Notes: generated by a model not told the origin, from the sequence alone. Shown: positions 19,092-28,233, counted from the stretch's first letter. The stretch is DNA of 64,000 nt from an uncultured Anaeromassilibacillus sp. (GCA_930987725.1 CAKNKY010000002.1:1-64000), one strand, 5' to 3'. Made by a program: numbers and translations.

Positions 19092-19426
19092 CGGTGCGGG
19101 ACCTGGCACAGCGGCTGGGAGCCGAGATTCTGGTGGAGGGCGAGCTTGACCGCCCCGTGACGGCCGGCTATGCCGGCGATCTGCTGAGCTGGGTGATGGC
19201 CCGCCTGCCGGAGGGCGCGGCCTGGCTCACGGTGATGGGCAACCTGAACGCCGTGGCTGTTTGCTCGCTCAAGGACGGCGCGTGCATTGTGCTCACCGAA
19301 AACGCATCGCTTGACGCGAACGCGCAGGCGCGCGCCGGGCTGGAGGGCATCCCCGTGCTGCGCGTGGAACAGGGCAGCTATGAAACGGCCGTGCGCCTGG
19401 CCGCCCTGCTGGGGGAGCAGCCGTGA
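19088..19426 (+). CDS. DRTGG-domain-like protein (second copy)
   Basis: LAQRLGAEILVEGELDRPVTAGYAGDLLSWVM. Confidence 0.7.
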   Translation: MTVRDLAQRLGAEILVEGELDRPVTAGYAGDLLSWVMARLPEGAAWLTVMGNLNAVAVCSLKDGACIVLTENASLDANAQARAGLEGIPVLRVEQGSYETAVRLAALLGEQP

Positions 19427-20163
19427 AGCTCTTTTACGATCTGCATCTGCACTCCTGCCTGTCCCCCTGCGGCAGCGACGACATGACGCCGAACAATCTC
19501 GTGAACATGGCGGCCCTGCTGGGCTTCCAGCTCATCGCCGTCACAGATCACAACGCCTGCGCCAACACGGAGGCCGCCGTGCGCGCCGGCCGCGCCGCGG
19601 GGATCACCGTGGTGCCGGGCATGGAGCTGTGCACGAGCGAGGAAGCCCACATCGTGTGCCTGTTCCCCACGCCTGCGGCGGCGCTCGCGTTTGAGCAGGA
19701 GGTGGCGCGCCGCAGTCCGCCCGTGCGCAACCGGCCGGAAATCTTCGGCCGCCAGCTTGTGCTGGACGCGGACGACGCCCTTTTGCGTGAGGAGGATCGC
19801 TATCTGCTGGCCGCGGCCGATCTCGGCGCGGCGGAGGCGGCGGAGCGGGTGCGCGCGCTCGGCGGCGCGTGCTTCCCGGCCCACATCGACCGAGAGGGCT
19901 ACAGCCTGCTCTCAAGCCTGGGGGCGATCCCGCCGGAGCCGGGCTACCGCGCCGTGGAAATCAGCCCGCGCGGCGATTTTCCCTCGCTTTTGCGCGATCA
20001 CCCGGAGCTGCAGCACCTGCTGCTGCTCCAAAATTCCGATTCGCACGATCTGGCGCAGATGCCGGATCCGCAGGCGTGGGTGGATCTGCCGGAAAACTCC
20101 GCCGCCTGCCTGCTGGACGCGCTCAACGGGCGCTTTGCGGCGCGCTGGTCCCGCCCCGGCTGA
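19423..20163 (+). CDS. PHP domain protein (metal-dependent phosphoesterase)
   Basis: YDLHLHSCLSPCG, AVTDHNACAN, NSDSHDL motifs. Confidence 0.85.
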   Translation: MKLFYDLHLHSCLSPCGSDDMTPNNLVNMAALLGFQLIAVTDHNACANTEAAVRAGRAAGITVVPGMELCTSEEAHIVCLFPTPAAALAFEQEVARRSPPVRNRPEIFGRQLVLDADDALLREEDRYLLAAADLGAAEAAERVRALGGACFPAHIDREGYSLLSSLGAIPPEPGYRAVEISPRGDFPSLLRDHPELQHLLLLQNSDSHDLAQMPDPQAWVDLPENSAACLLDALNGRFAARWSRPG

Positions 20164-20197
20164 GGGGGACGCGGCGCGCCGTCTGTTTTGCACCAGT

Positions 20198-20215
20198 TCG
20201 TTAATTTTTTCACAA
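20198..20215. promoter_or_regulatory. Rex-like operator 1
   Basis: TCGTTAA-TTTT-TTCACAA, 7-4-7 dyad resembling the Rex consensus TTGTTAANNNNTTAACAA. Confidence 0.55.
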
Positions 20216-20370
20216 TTTATTTCCTGCATTTTCCTCTGTTTCCCGGCGTGATAAAAAAGAATTTTGGAAAGTATTCTCAAAAAAGAAAAGACAATCACAC
20301 AAAAACGTAAAACAGAGGAGAGATCTGATCCGAATGAGACAAATTCCGCCTGTTTTTACTCTTGTACACC

Positions 20371-20388
20371 TTGTTAAAAAGTTATCGA
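20371..20388. promoter_or_regulatory. Rex-like operator 2
   Basis: TTGTTAA-AAAG-TTATCGA, upstream of the nuoE-hydA genes. Confidence 0.5.
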
Positions 20389-20556
20389 TTTGGAAATTCT
20401 TTTTTTGATGGATCAAACAGAAAGTTCTGGATTTTGAGAAAGCGGTATGTTATACTGATCGGTGTAAAATGAGTTGGAGTGCGCCGGGCGCAGTGCGCGG
20501 AGGCCCTTCACAGTTGAAAGACCGCACACACAGCAACACAACAGGGAGGAACAAGA

Positions 20557-21063
20557 ATGCAAAAACGGATCAGTAACCTGCCCTTCAGCGGGACGCCGGA
20601 GCAGGAACAGAAGCTGAACGCCATCATCGCCCGCCACAAAGGGGAGAAGGGAGCGATCATGCCCTGCCTGCAGGAGGCGCAGGAGGTTTACGGCTATCTG
20701 CCCGTGGAAGTGCAGACGATGATCGCAAAGGGACTGGAGGTTCCGCTGGAAGAAGTCTTCGGCGTGTCCACTTTTTATTCCCAGTTTTCCCTCACGCCGA
20801 AGGGGAAATACAACATTTCCGTGTGCCTGGGCACGGCGTGCTACGTCAAGGGCGCGGCAGGTGTGCTCGACGCCATCTCGAAGAGCCTGGGCATCCAGCC
20901 GGAGGAATGCACGCAGGACGGCATGTTCTCGCTCACGGCCTGCCGCTGCGTCGGCGCCTGCGGCCTTGCCCCTGTCATGACGGTGAACGACGAGGTGTAT
21001 GGCCGCCTCGTGCCGGAGGACGTGGAAGGCATCCTGGAGAAATACAAGAACGGCAATGCGTGA
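20557..21063 (+). CDS. NADH dehydrogenase subunit E-like / hydrogenase electron-transfer subunit (2Fe-2S)
   Basis: VSTFYSQFSLTPKGKYNISVCLGTACYVKGA ... CRCVGACGLAPVM. Confidence 0.9.
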   Translation: MQKRISNLPFSGTPEQEQKLNAIIARHKGEKGAIMPCLQEAQEVYGYLPVEVQTMIAKGLEVPLEEVFGVSTFYSQFSLTPKGKYNISVCLGTACYVKGAAGVLDAISKSLGIQPEECTQDGMFSLTACRCVGACGLAPVMTVNDEVYGRLVPEDVEGILEKYKNGNA

Positions 21064-21613
21064 GCTGGCGCTGAACGTCATGGACGTGGCCCAGAACTCC
21101 ATCTCCGCGAAGGCGGATCTCATCCGTCTCACGGTGGAGGAGGACACGGCCGCAGACAGGCTCACCATCCGCCTGGAGGACAACGGCTGCGGCATGACGC
21201 CGGAGCAGGTGAAAAGCGTTGTCGATCCGTTTTACACCACGAGGACCACGCGAAAGGTCGGCCTGGGCGTCCCGCTCTTCAAGATGGAGGCGGAGATGAC
21301 GGGCGGCAGCTTTTCCGTTTGGTCGCAGAAGGGGGAGGGGACCGCGCTCACGGCGGTGTTTGTGCCTTCCCATGTCGACATGATCCCGCTCGGGGACATG
21401 GCCGGCACGGTGCGCCTTCTGATCACCTGCAACCCGGATCTCGATTTCGTGTATACGCGCAGCCGCGACGGCCGCTCGTTCACGCTCGACACGCGGGAGC
21501 TGCGCGCTGTGCTGGGGGGAGAAGTCGCCCTCAGCGAGCCGGAGGTATCGGAATGGATCGCGTCGTATTTGCAGGAACAGACGGCAGTAGTAGAAGGAGG
21601 AAATGAGGAATGA
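21056..21613 (+). CDS. stand-alone HATPase (GHKL) protein in the hydrogenase operon
   Basis: LTIRLEDNGCGMTPEQVKSVVDPFYTTRTTRKVGLGVPLFK. Confidence 0.85.
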   Translation: MRELALNVMDVAQNSISAKADLIRLTVEEDTAADRLTIRLEDNGCGMTPEQVKSVVDPFYTTRTTRKVGLGVPLFKMEAEMTGGSFSVWSQKGEGTALTAVFVPSHVDMIPLGDMAGTVRLLITCNPDLDFVYTRSRDGRSFTLDTRELRAVLGGEVALSEPEVSEWIASYLQEQTAVVEGGNEE

Positions 21614-21978
21614 AGTCTTTAGCAGAGCTTCAGGCGATTCGGGACAGAGCGCGCGCGCAGGTGGGTCTGCGCGCGGAAAGCGGCGCTTCCACCCGCGTGC
21701 AGGTCGGCATGGCCACCTGCGGCATCGCGGCCGGCGCCCGCCCCGTGCTCAACGCTTTTGTGGAGGAGGTCGCGAAGCGCGGCCTGAAGGACGTCATGGT
21801 CACGCAGACGGGCTGCATCGGCATCTGCCAGTATGAACCCGTGGTCGAGATCGTGGAGGACGGCAGAAAAACGACATATGTGAAGATGACGCCGGAAAAG
21901 GCTGTGCGCGTGGTGAACGATCACCTGGTGAACGGCAACGTGGTGACGGAATACACCATCGGCGCAAACACGCAGTGA
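21610..21978 (+). CDS. thioredoxin-like (2Fe-2S) ferredoxin
   Basis: VGMATCGIAAGARPVLNAF ... TQTGCIGICQYEPVVE. Confidence 0.85.
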   Translation: MKSLAELQAIRDRARAQVGLRAESGASTRVQVGMATCGIAAGARPVLNAFVEEVAKRGLKDVMVTQTGCIGICQYEPVVEIVEDGRKTTYVKMTPEKAVRVVNDHLVNGNVVTEYTIGANTQ

Positions 21979-21994
21979 GAAGGAGGCGTCTGTA

Positions 21995-23785
21995 TTGTAT
22001 CGTTCTAATGTTCTGGTTTGCGGCGGTACGGGCTGTACCTCCTCGAACAGCGAGCTGATTATCGAGCGCCTGCGCGAAGAGATAGCGGCCCACGGGCTGG
22101 AGAAAGAGGTCAACGTGATCCGCACCGGCTGCTTCGGCCTGTGCGCCCTCGGCCCCATCATGGTTGTCTATCCGGAAGGCGCGTTTTACAGCATGGTCAA
22201 GCCGGACGATGTGCCGGAGATCGTGGAGGAACACCTGCTCAAGGGCCGCATCGTGAAGCGTCTGCTGTATCAGGAGACGGTGGTGGACGACAACACCGTG
22301 AAGGCGCTCAACGAGACGACGTTCTACGGCAAGCAGCGCCGCATCGCCCTGCGCAACTGCGGCGTGATCAACCCGGAAAACATCGATGAATACATCGCCG
22401 TGGACGGCTACCAGGCGCTCGGCAAGGTGCTCACGGAGATGACGCCGCAGCAGGTTATCGACGAGATCAAGGCCTCCGGCCTGCGCGGCCGCGGCGGCGC
22501 GGGCTTCCCCACGGGCGTGAAGTGGGGCTTTGCCGCCGCCAACCAGGCGGATCAGAAATATGTGTGCTGCAACGCGGACGAGGGCGACCCCGGCGCGTTC
22601 ATGGACCGCTCCATCCTCGAGGGCGATCCGCACGTGGTGCTTGAGTCCATGGCCATCGCGGGCTATGCCATCGGCGCCTCCCAGGGCTACATCTACGTCC
22701 GCGCCGAATACCCGATCGCCGTCAAGCGCCTGCAGATTGCCATCGATCAGGCACGGGAATACGGCCTTTTGGGCGATGACATCTTCGGCACGGGCTTTTC
22801 CTTCGACATCCAGCTCCGCCTCGGCGCCGGCGCATTCGTGTGCGGCGAGGAGACGGCGCTCATGACGAGCATCGAGGGCAAGCGCGGCGAGCCGCGGCCC
22901 CGCCCGCCGTTCCCGGCCGTGAAGGGCCTGTTCCAGAAGCCGACGATCCTGAACAACGTGGAGACGTGGGCGAACGTGACGCAGATCATCCTCAACGGCG
23001 CGGAGTGGTTCCGCTCCGTTGGCACGGAGCGCTCCCCCGGCACGAAGGTGTTCGCGCTCGGCGGCAAGATCAAGCACACCGGCCTCGTGGAGGTGCCCAT
23101 GGGCACCACGCTGCGCGAGATCGTGGAGGAGATCGGCGGCGGCGTGCCGAACGGCCATTCCTTCAAGGCGGCGCAGACGGGCGGCCCCTCCGGCGGCTGC
23201 ATTCCCGCCTCCGAGATGGACGTGAAGATCGACTACGACAGCCTGATCGCCATCGGCGCCATGATGGGCTCCGGCGGCATGATCATCATGGACGACACCA
23301 CCTGCATGGTGGACATTGCGAAGTTCTTCCTGGAATTCACCGTGGACGAGTCCTGCGGCAAGTGCACGCCGTGCCGCGTCGGCACGCGCCGCCTGCTCGA
23401 GCTCCTCAACAAGATCACGAGCGGCAACGGCACGCTCGAGGACATCGACCGCATGGAAAAGCTCTGCTATTATCTCAAGGAAAATTCGCTGTGCGCCCTT
23501 GGGCAGACGGCCCCGAACCCGGTGCTCTCCACGCTCAAGTATTTCCGCGATGAGTACATCGCCCACGTGGTGGAGAAGCGCTGCCCGGCCGGCGTGTGCA
23601 AGGCCCTCACGAATTACCACATCGATCCCGAAAAGTGCCGCGGCTGCACGCTCTGCGCGCGCAACTGCCCGGTGGGCGCCATCACCGGCAGCGTGAAGCA
23701 GCCCCATGTGATCGACACGAAGAAGTGCATCAAGTGCGGCGCCTGCATGGAAAAATGCAAGTTCGGCGCGATTGACAAGAGATAA
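21995..23785 (+). CDS. NuoF-like NADH-binding subunit of electron-bifurcating hydrogenase
   Basis: SGLRGRGGAGFPTGVKW, CNADEGDPGAFMDRSILEGDPH, SCGKCTPCRVGTRR, C-terminal 2x[4Fe-4S]; TTG start. Confidence 0.9.
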   Translation: MYRSNVLVCGGTGCTSSNSELIIERLREEIAAHGLEKEVNVIRTGCFGLCALGPIMVVYPEGAFYSMVKPDDVPEIVEEHLLKGRIVKRLLYQETVVDDNTVKALNETTFYGKQRRIALRNCGVINPENIDEYIAVDGYQALGKVLTEMTPQQVIDEIKASGLRGRGGAGFPTGVKWGFAAANQADQKYVCCNADEGDPGAFMDRSILEGDPHVVLESMAIAGYAIGASQGYIYVRAEYPIAVKRLQIAIDQAREYGLLGDDIFGTGFSFDIQLRLGAGAFVCGEETALMTSIEGKRGEPRPRPPFPAVKGLFQKPTILNNVETWANVTQIILNGAEWFRSVGTERSPGTKVFALGGKIKHTGLVEVPMGTTLREIVEEIGGGVPNGHSFKAAQTGGPSGGCIPASEMDVKIDYDSLIAIGAMMGSGGMIIMDDTTCMVDIAKFFLEFTVDESCGKCTPCRVGTRRLLELLNKITSGNGTLEDIDRMEKLCYYLKENSLCALGQTAPNPVLSTLKYFRDEYIAHVVEKRCPAGVCKALTNYHIDPEKCRGCTLCARNCPVGAITGSVKQPHVIDTKKCIKCGACMEKCKFGAIDKR

Positions 23786-23805
23786 GAAAGGAGCTGCCCG
23801 AGCAG

Positions 23806-25551
23806 ATGAATACAGTCAATATCAAAATCAACGGCATGCCCCTCTCGGTGCCTGCCGGGTCCACCATCCTGCAGGCCGCCAAAAGCGCCGGGATCGACAT
23901 CCCCACGCTGTGCTACCTCAAGGATCTCAACGAGATCGGCGCCTGCCGCATGTGCGTGGTGGAGGTCAAGGGGGCGCGTTCCCTGGTGGCTTCCTGCGTC
24001 TACCCCGTGAACGAGGGGATGGAGGTGTTCACCAACACCCCGAAGGTGATCGAGTCCCGCAAAATGACGCTTGAGATGCTGCTTTCCGTCCACAACAAGT
24101 CGTGTCTCACCTGCAAGCGCAGCGGCACCTGCGAGCTGCAGGCGCTGTGCCAGGAGCTCGGCGTGGAGGATTCCACCAGCTATGAAGGCGCCATGCCGGA
24201 TTCCCTCTATGACGACAGCACCTATCACCTCGTGCGCGACAATTCCAAGTGCATCCTCTGCCGCCGCTGCGTGGCCGCCTGCGCGAACCAGCACGTGGCC
24301 GTCATCGGCCCGAACAGCCGCGGCTTTGACACCCACATCGGCTGCATGTTTGAGCAGCCGCTGGCCAATGTGGCCTGCGTCTCGTGCGGCCAGTGCATCG
24401 TGGCCTGCCCCACGGGCGCGCTCACCGAAAAGGATCAGTGCGCAGACGTGCTCGCCGCGCTCAACGATCCCACGAAATACGTCGTCGTGCAGACGGCGCC
24501 GTCCATCCGCGCCACGCTCGGCGAGTGCTTCGGCATGCCCGTGGGCACGAACGTCGAGGGCAAGATGGTGGCCGCCCTGCGCCGCCTCGGTTTCCAAAAG
24601 GTGTTCGACACCGATTTCGGCGCCGACCTCACGATCATGGAGGAGGCCAACGAGTTCATCGAGCGCGTGCAGAACGGCGGCACGCTGCCGATGATCACCT
24701 CCTGCTCCCCCGGCTGGGTGAAGTTCTGCGAGTATTATTTCCCGGAGCTTCTGCCGAACGTTTCCTCGTGCAAGTCGCCGCAGCAGATGACCGGCGCGAT
24801 GATCAAGACGTGGTTCGCCGAAAAAGAGGGCCTCGATCCGAAGGACATCGTCGTCGTGAGCGTGATGCCCTGCACCGCCAAGAAGTTTGAGATTCACCGC
24901 GACGACATGGACGCCGCGGGCGAGGAGATCCCGGACACCGACATCGTGCTCACCACGCGAGAGCTCGGCCGTCTGATCAAGCTCTGCCGCATCGACTTCG
25001 CCTCCCTGCCGGATGAGAAGTTCGACCCGGCCATGGGCGAATCCACCGGCGCGGCCGTGATCTTCGGCTCCACCGGCGGCGTCATGGAGGCCGCGCTGCG
25101 CACGGCCGCCGACACGCTCGAGGGCCGCAGTGTGGATCACATCGAATATGAGGAAGTGCGCGGCGGCGCCGGCTTCAAGGAGGCCGTCTACAAGATCGCC
25201 GGCATGGACGTGAAGGTTGCCGTCGTGAGCGGCCTGAACAATGCCAACGAGCTGCTCACCCGCGTGAAGAACGGCGAGGGCGGTTACCATTTCATCGAGA
25301 TCATGTGCTGCCCCGGCGGCTGCGTCAACGGCGGCGGCCAGCCGATTCAGCCCTCCTCCGTGCGGAATTTCACGGATCTGCGCGCGGCACGCGCCCAGGC
25401 GCTCTATACGCAGGATCAGAACATGCCTCTGCGCAAGAGCCACGAAAACCCGCTCATCAAGAAGGCTTACGACGAGTTCCTCGGCAAGCCCGGCAGTCAC
25501 AAGGCCCACGAGATCCTGCACACCACCTACGTAGCCCGCAGCCGCTATTAA
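23806..25551 (+). CDS. hydA: [FeFe] hydrogenase catalytic subunit
   Basis: ITSCSPGWVKFCEYYFPELLPNVSSCKSPQQMTGA, VMPCTAKKFE, EIMCCPGGCVNGGGQP (H-cluster motifs). Confidence 0.93.
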   Translation: MNTVNIKINGMPLSVPAGSTILQAAKSAGIDIPTLCYLKDLNEIGACRMCVVEVKGARSLVASCVYPVNEGMEVFTNTPKVIESRKMTLEMLLSVHNKSCLTCKRSGTCELQALCQELGVEDSTSYEGAMPDSLYDDSTYHLVRDNSKCILCRRCVAACANQHVAVIGPNSRGFDTHIGCMFEQPLANVACVSCGQCIVACPTGALTEKDQCADVLAALNDPTKYVVVQTAPSIRATLGECFGMPVGTNVEGKMVAALRRLGFQKVFDTDFGADLTIMEEANEFIERVQNGGTLPMITSCSPGWVKFCEYYFPELLPNVSSCKSPQQMTGAMIKTWFAEKEGLDPKDIVVVSVMPCTAKKFEIHRDDMDAAGEEIPDTDIVLTTRELGRLIKLCRIDFASLPDEKFDPAMGESTGAAVIFGSTGGVMEAALRTAADTLEGRSVDHIEYEEVRGGAGFKEAVYKIAGMDVKVAVVSGLNNANELLTRVKNGEGGYHFIEIMCCPGGCVNGGGQPIQPSSVRNFTDLRAARAQALYTQDQNMPLRKSHENPLIKKAYDEFLGKPGSHKAHEILHTTYVARSRY

Positions 25552-25562
25552 CACTTGCAGTG

Positions 25563-25830
25563 AGCAAGTCACGCACCGGGTTTGTGTTTTTGCCCAGCCG
25601 CGCACGCCCGCGGTTCTTTCTGGCTGCTTGCCCACACCGGGCTCCTGTTTTCCCGGGCAGGGAGAAATCCCGCGCCTGCGGCGGGCAAGTCGCGCACCGG
25701 GTTTGTGTCTGCATTTGGACCTCGCACGCACGCGGTTCTTTCTGGGTGCAAGCCCATGCCGGGCTCCTGTTTTCCCGGGCAGGCAGGAACCCTGTCTTCT
25801 GTTCCCTGCGGCCGGGCAAAAGCCCGCGCC
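25563..25830. repeat. imperfect tandem repeat (~120-130 bp x 2 plus fragment) downstream of hydA
   Basis: GCAAGTCRCGCACCGGGTTTGTGT ... CGCGGTTCTTTCTGG...CCGGGCTCCTGTTTTCCCGGGCAGG occurs twice. Confidence 0.8.
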
Positions 25831-25869
25831 AAACCTCAATTTGATAAAGAATAACGTGGGGCCACCCGT

Positions 25870-26140
25870 TCCCCCACGCACGGAAACGTCTGAAAAGCTG
25901 AGCTTTGCTCCTTGGCTTTTCAGACGTTTCCCTTGCCAGCCGGCGGTTTGCGGCCGAAAGGCCGCGTAAGCCGGCCAGCAGCGAGATAAAGGGGGTGAGC
26001 AGCCTCAGGGCGCAGGCGTCCCCCTTCGCACAGAAACGCTTGAAAAGCTGAGCTCTGCTCCTGGGCTTTTCAAGCGTTTCCCCGTCAGCCGGCGGTTTGC
26101 GGCCGAAGGCCGCGTAAGCCGGCCAGCAGCGCGGAAGAAG
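25870..26140. repeat. two copies of a double-hairpin repeat (~150 bp spacing)
   Basis: GAAACG(TCT/CTT)GAAAAGC...GCTTTTC(AGA/AAG)CGTTTC arms plus GCCGGCGGTTTGCGGCCGAA(A)GGCCGCGTAAGCCGGC, both copies. Confidence 0.85.
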
Positions 26141-26860
26141 GAAAGAACGGCCGCAGGGCACAGGAATGGGGTTCAAAGGGGCGAAGCCCTTTTGCGAATC
26201 TTTGTCTACTTTCTTTTCGGAAGAAAGTAGAGGCCCGTCGCGGCCTGAGCGACAAATGAAAAGAAATTTGAGAGGCAAAAGTCAGTCAGGAAAGGGCGAA
26301 AAAACAAGAGAGAAAAGCCCGGCGCACATAGCACAGAACAGGCAAACAGGCAGCCAAAACAAGGCAAAAATGTGTGCAAGAAAGCGCACGGCGGGCAAAA
26401 AGGCAGCGGGCGCAAAAATCCGCACAAAACCGGCAGGAGGCGAGGCACGCGGGCCGGGAACAAAGCCACAGAACGCGGGTGCACCAGCGGGAAGTCCCGC
26501 ACACAGCCGCCGGGCGGCGGCAGCGCAGGCCAAACAAAAAACGGTGGCCAGCCCGCCGGTTGGGAACAAGGCAGCGACACACTGGCGGAAAAAACGCCGG
26601 AGCACCGGTCACAAAAGCCGCCACAACAGCGGCAGGCCGCGCAAGAACGGCCAGCCCGCCACATGGCGCGGCACATTGGGCGCAGAAAAATCCCTCCGAA
26701 CAGGCAAAATTCGCGTTCGCTCTTTTGCCTGCCCGGAGGGGCCTTGTGAAACGGGGCCGCCAAAAAACGCTTCGCTGTTTTGGCTGGCACGGTCTTTTTG
26801 CTGCGCGCTTTTGATGACAGCGCGTTTCGCGCGCGTTTTGCGGCGCGCAGCGCTGCGTCA

Positions 26861-26924
26861 AAGGGGGCGCCGCCCCCTTTCATCCCCTGCAAGCTTTTTG
26901 AAAAAAGCTTGACCAAAAACTTTC
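26861..26924 (-). repeat. dispersed palindromic repeat, minus-strand copy of the 36.7-37.0 kb family
   Basis: minus strand AAAGTTTTTGGTCAAGCTTTTTTCAAAAAGCTTGCAGGGG. Confidence 0.8.
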
Positions 26925-26941
26925 ATGTTGGGCCGGGTGTG

Positions 26942-27280
26942 TCACAGCAGCGCGAAAAGTCCTGCAATCAGCAGCGCTGCCGCGCTCACGGCTCCCAGCA
27001 CCGCCACCGCGCACCCCATGCAGCCGCCGCGTCCGTATCCCATGGGCGGACGGCGCCACGGCCGCCCCCACGGCCGCGGAGGAGGCGGAGGCGGCGGGTC
27101 TCCCGGTCCCCGCTGACCCCAGCGGGGGCCCCACGGCGTAAACCCGCGCATCCCGCCGGGTGGTCCGGGCGGAGGGCCTCCCGGGCCTCTGCCCATGGGC
27201 CCCCTTCCGCGCATTCCGCCCGGTCTGCGCATGCCGCCGGGGCCGCCGCGCAGCCCTCTCATTCCACCTGGTCTCGGCAT
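26942..27280 (-). CDS. Gly/Pro/Arg/Met-rich low-complexity protein with C-terminal TM helix
   Basis: MPRPGGMRGLRGGPGGMRRPGGMRGRG...PPPPPPPRPWGRPW...GGCMGCAVAVLGAVSAAALLIAGLFALL; AGGAGGAAACAGG before ATG. Confidence 0.6.
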   Translation of the reverse strand: MPRPGGMRGLRGGPGGMRRPGGMRGRGPMGRGPGGPPPGPPGGMRGFTPWGPRWGQRGPGDPPPPPPPRPWGRPWRRPPMGYGRGGCMGCAVAVLGAVSAAALLIAGLFALL

Positions 27281-27449
27281 CCTGTTTCCTCCTTTCCGCA
27301 TTCCGAATTTCTTTCCCTTATCATACGGCAAAAAACATGTTATGCCAACCCCTGAGATCCCCGCCTTTTCAAAAAATTTGCATTGCCTTCATCTCCTGTT
27401 GATACTTTTCAGGTAAAAAAGAAAGAAAAAACGGGAAGGAGGGGAAGGG

Positions 27450-28211
27450 ATGAAGCGTGTCCTGCACGGCCTCGTGCTCTGGGGCGCCATCGCCGTGTGT
27501 GCCGTGTTCCTGTTCTGTGCCCTCCTTTTCCGCGTGTGGAGCCTCGGCACTTGGGCGGGCCTCGCCGCCTCCGGCCTGGTGGCCGCAGCCGCAGCGCGCT
27601 GGCCGCACTGGCGTGCCCGGTACACCGTGGGGTGGAAAAAACGATTCCTTTCCGGATTATTCGCGATTTTTATCCTTTTTGTAATCTATTCTGCCGCTTT
27701 GATCGGCTGCATGACGGCCGGCGCCCTGCGCATCGTGCCGGAAGGGCAGACCGGAACGGTGGTGGTGCTCGGCAGCAAGGTGAACGGCGAAACGCCGAGC
27801 GCGGATTTGCAGGCCCGCATCGACAGGGCCGCCCGCTATCTTCTGGAACACCCGGAATGCCCCGTGATAGCCTCAGGCGGGCAGGGCGCGGGTGAACGGA
27901 TCTCCGAAGCGGAGGCCATCCGCACCGGCCTGATTGCGCAAGGCGTGGAGGCCGACCGGATCTATCTGGAAGACCGCTCCTCCTCCACGGCGGAAAACAT
28001 CGCCTTCTCCAAAGAGGTTATGGCGGCGAACAATCTGCCGGAAACGATGCTGTTTGTCACGGATGAATACCACGAGTTCCGAGCCTGGCGGCTGGCCGAG
28101 CGCGCCGGGGTGGAGAGCTGGGCCATCCCGGGCCGCACGCCGCTTTATCTGCTCCCCGCCTGTGTGGCCCGCGAGATGCTGGCCATCACCGGAATGTTCC
28201 TTAACGTATAA
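27450..28211 (+). CDS. YdcF/SanA family (DUF218) membrane protein
   Basis: VVVLGSKVNGETPSADLQARID ... SGGQGAGERISEAEAI ... EDRSSSTAENI. Confidence 0.85.
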   Translation: MKRVLHGLVLWGAIAVCAVFLFCALLFRVWSLGTWAGLAASGLVAAAAARWPHWRARYTVGWKKRFLSGLFAIFILFVIYSAALIGCMTAGALRIVPEGQTGTVVVLGSKVNGETPSADLQARIDRAARYLLEHPECPVIASGGQGAGERISEAEAIRTGLIAQGVEADRIYLEDRSSSTAENIAFSKEVMAANNLPETMLFVTDEYHEFRAWRLAERAGVESWAIPGRTPLYLLPACVAREMLAITGMFLNV

Positions 28212-28233
28212 TAATTATCTTCTATACAAAATG

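Noticed and set aside
26166-26916. Overlapping ORFs of 248, 236, 191, 146 and 125 aa
   Set aside because: Openness in many frames is explained by T depletion of one strand; compositions are not protein-like and no domains are recognisable.
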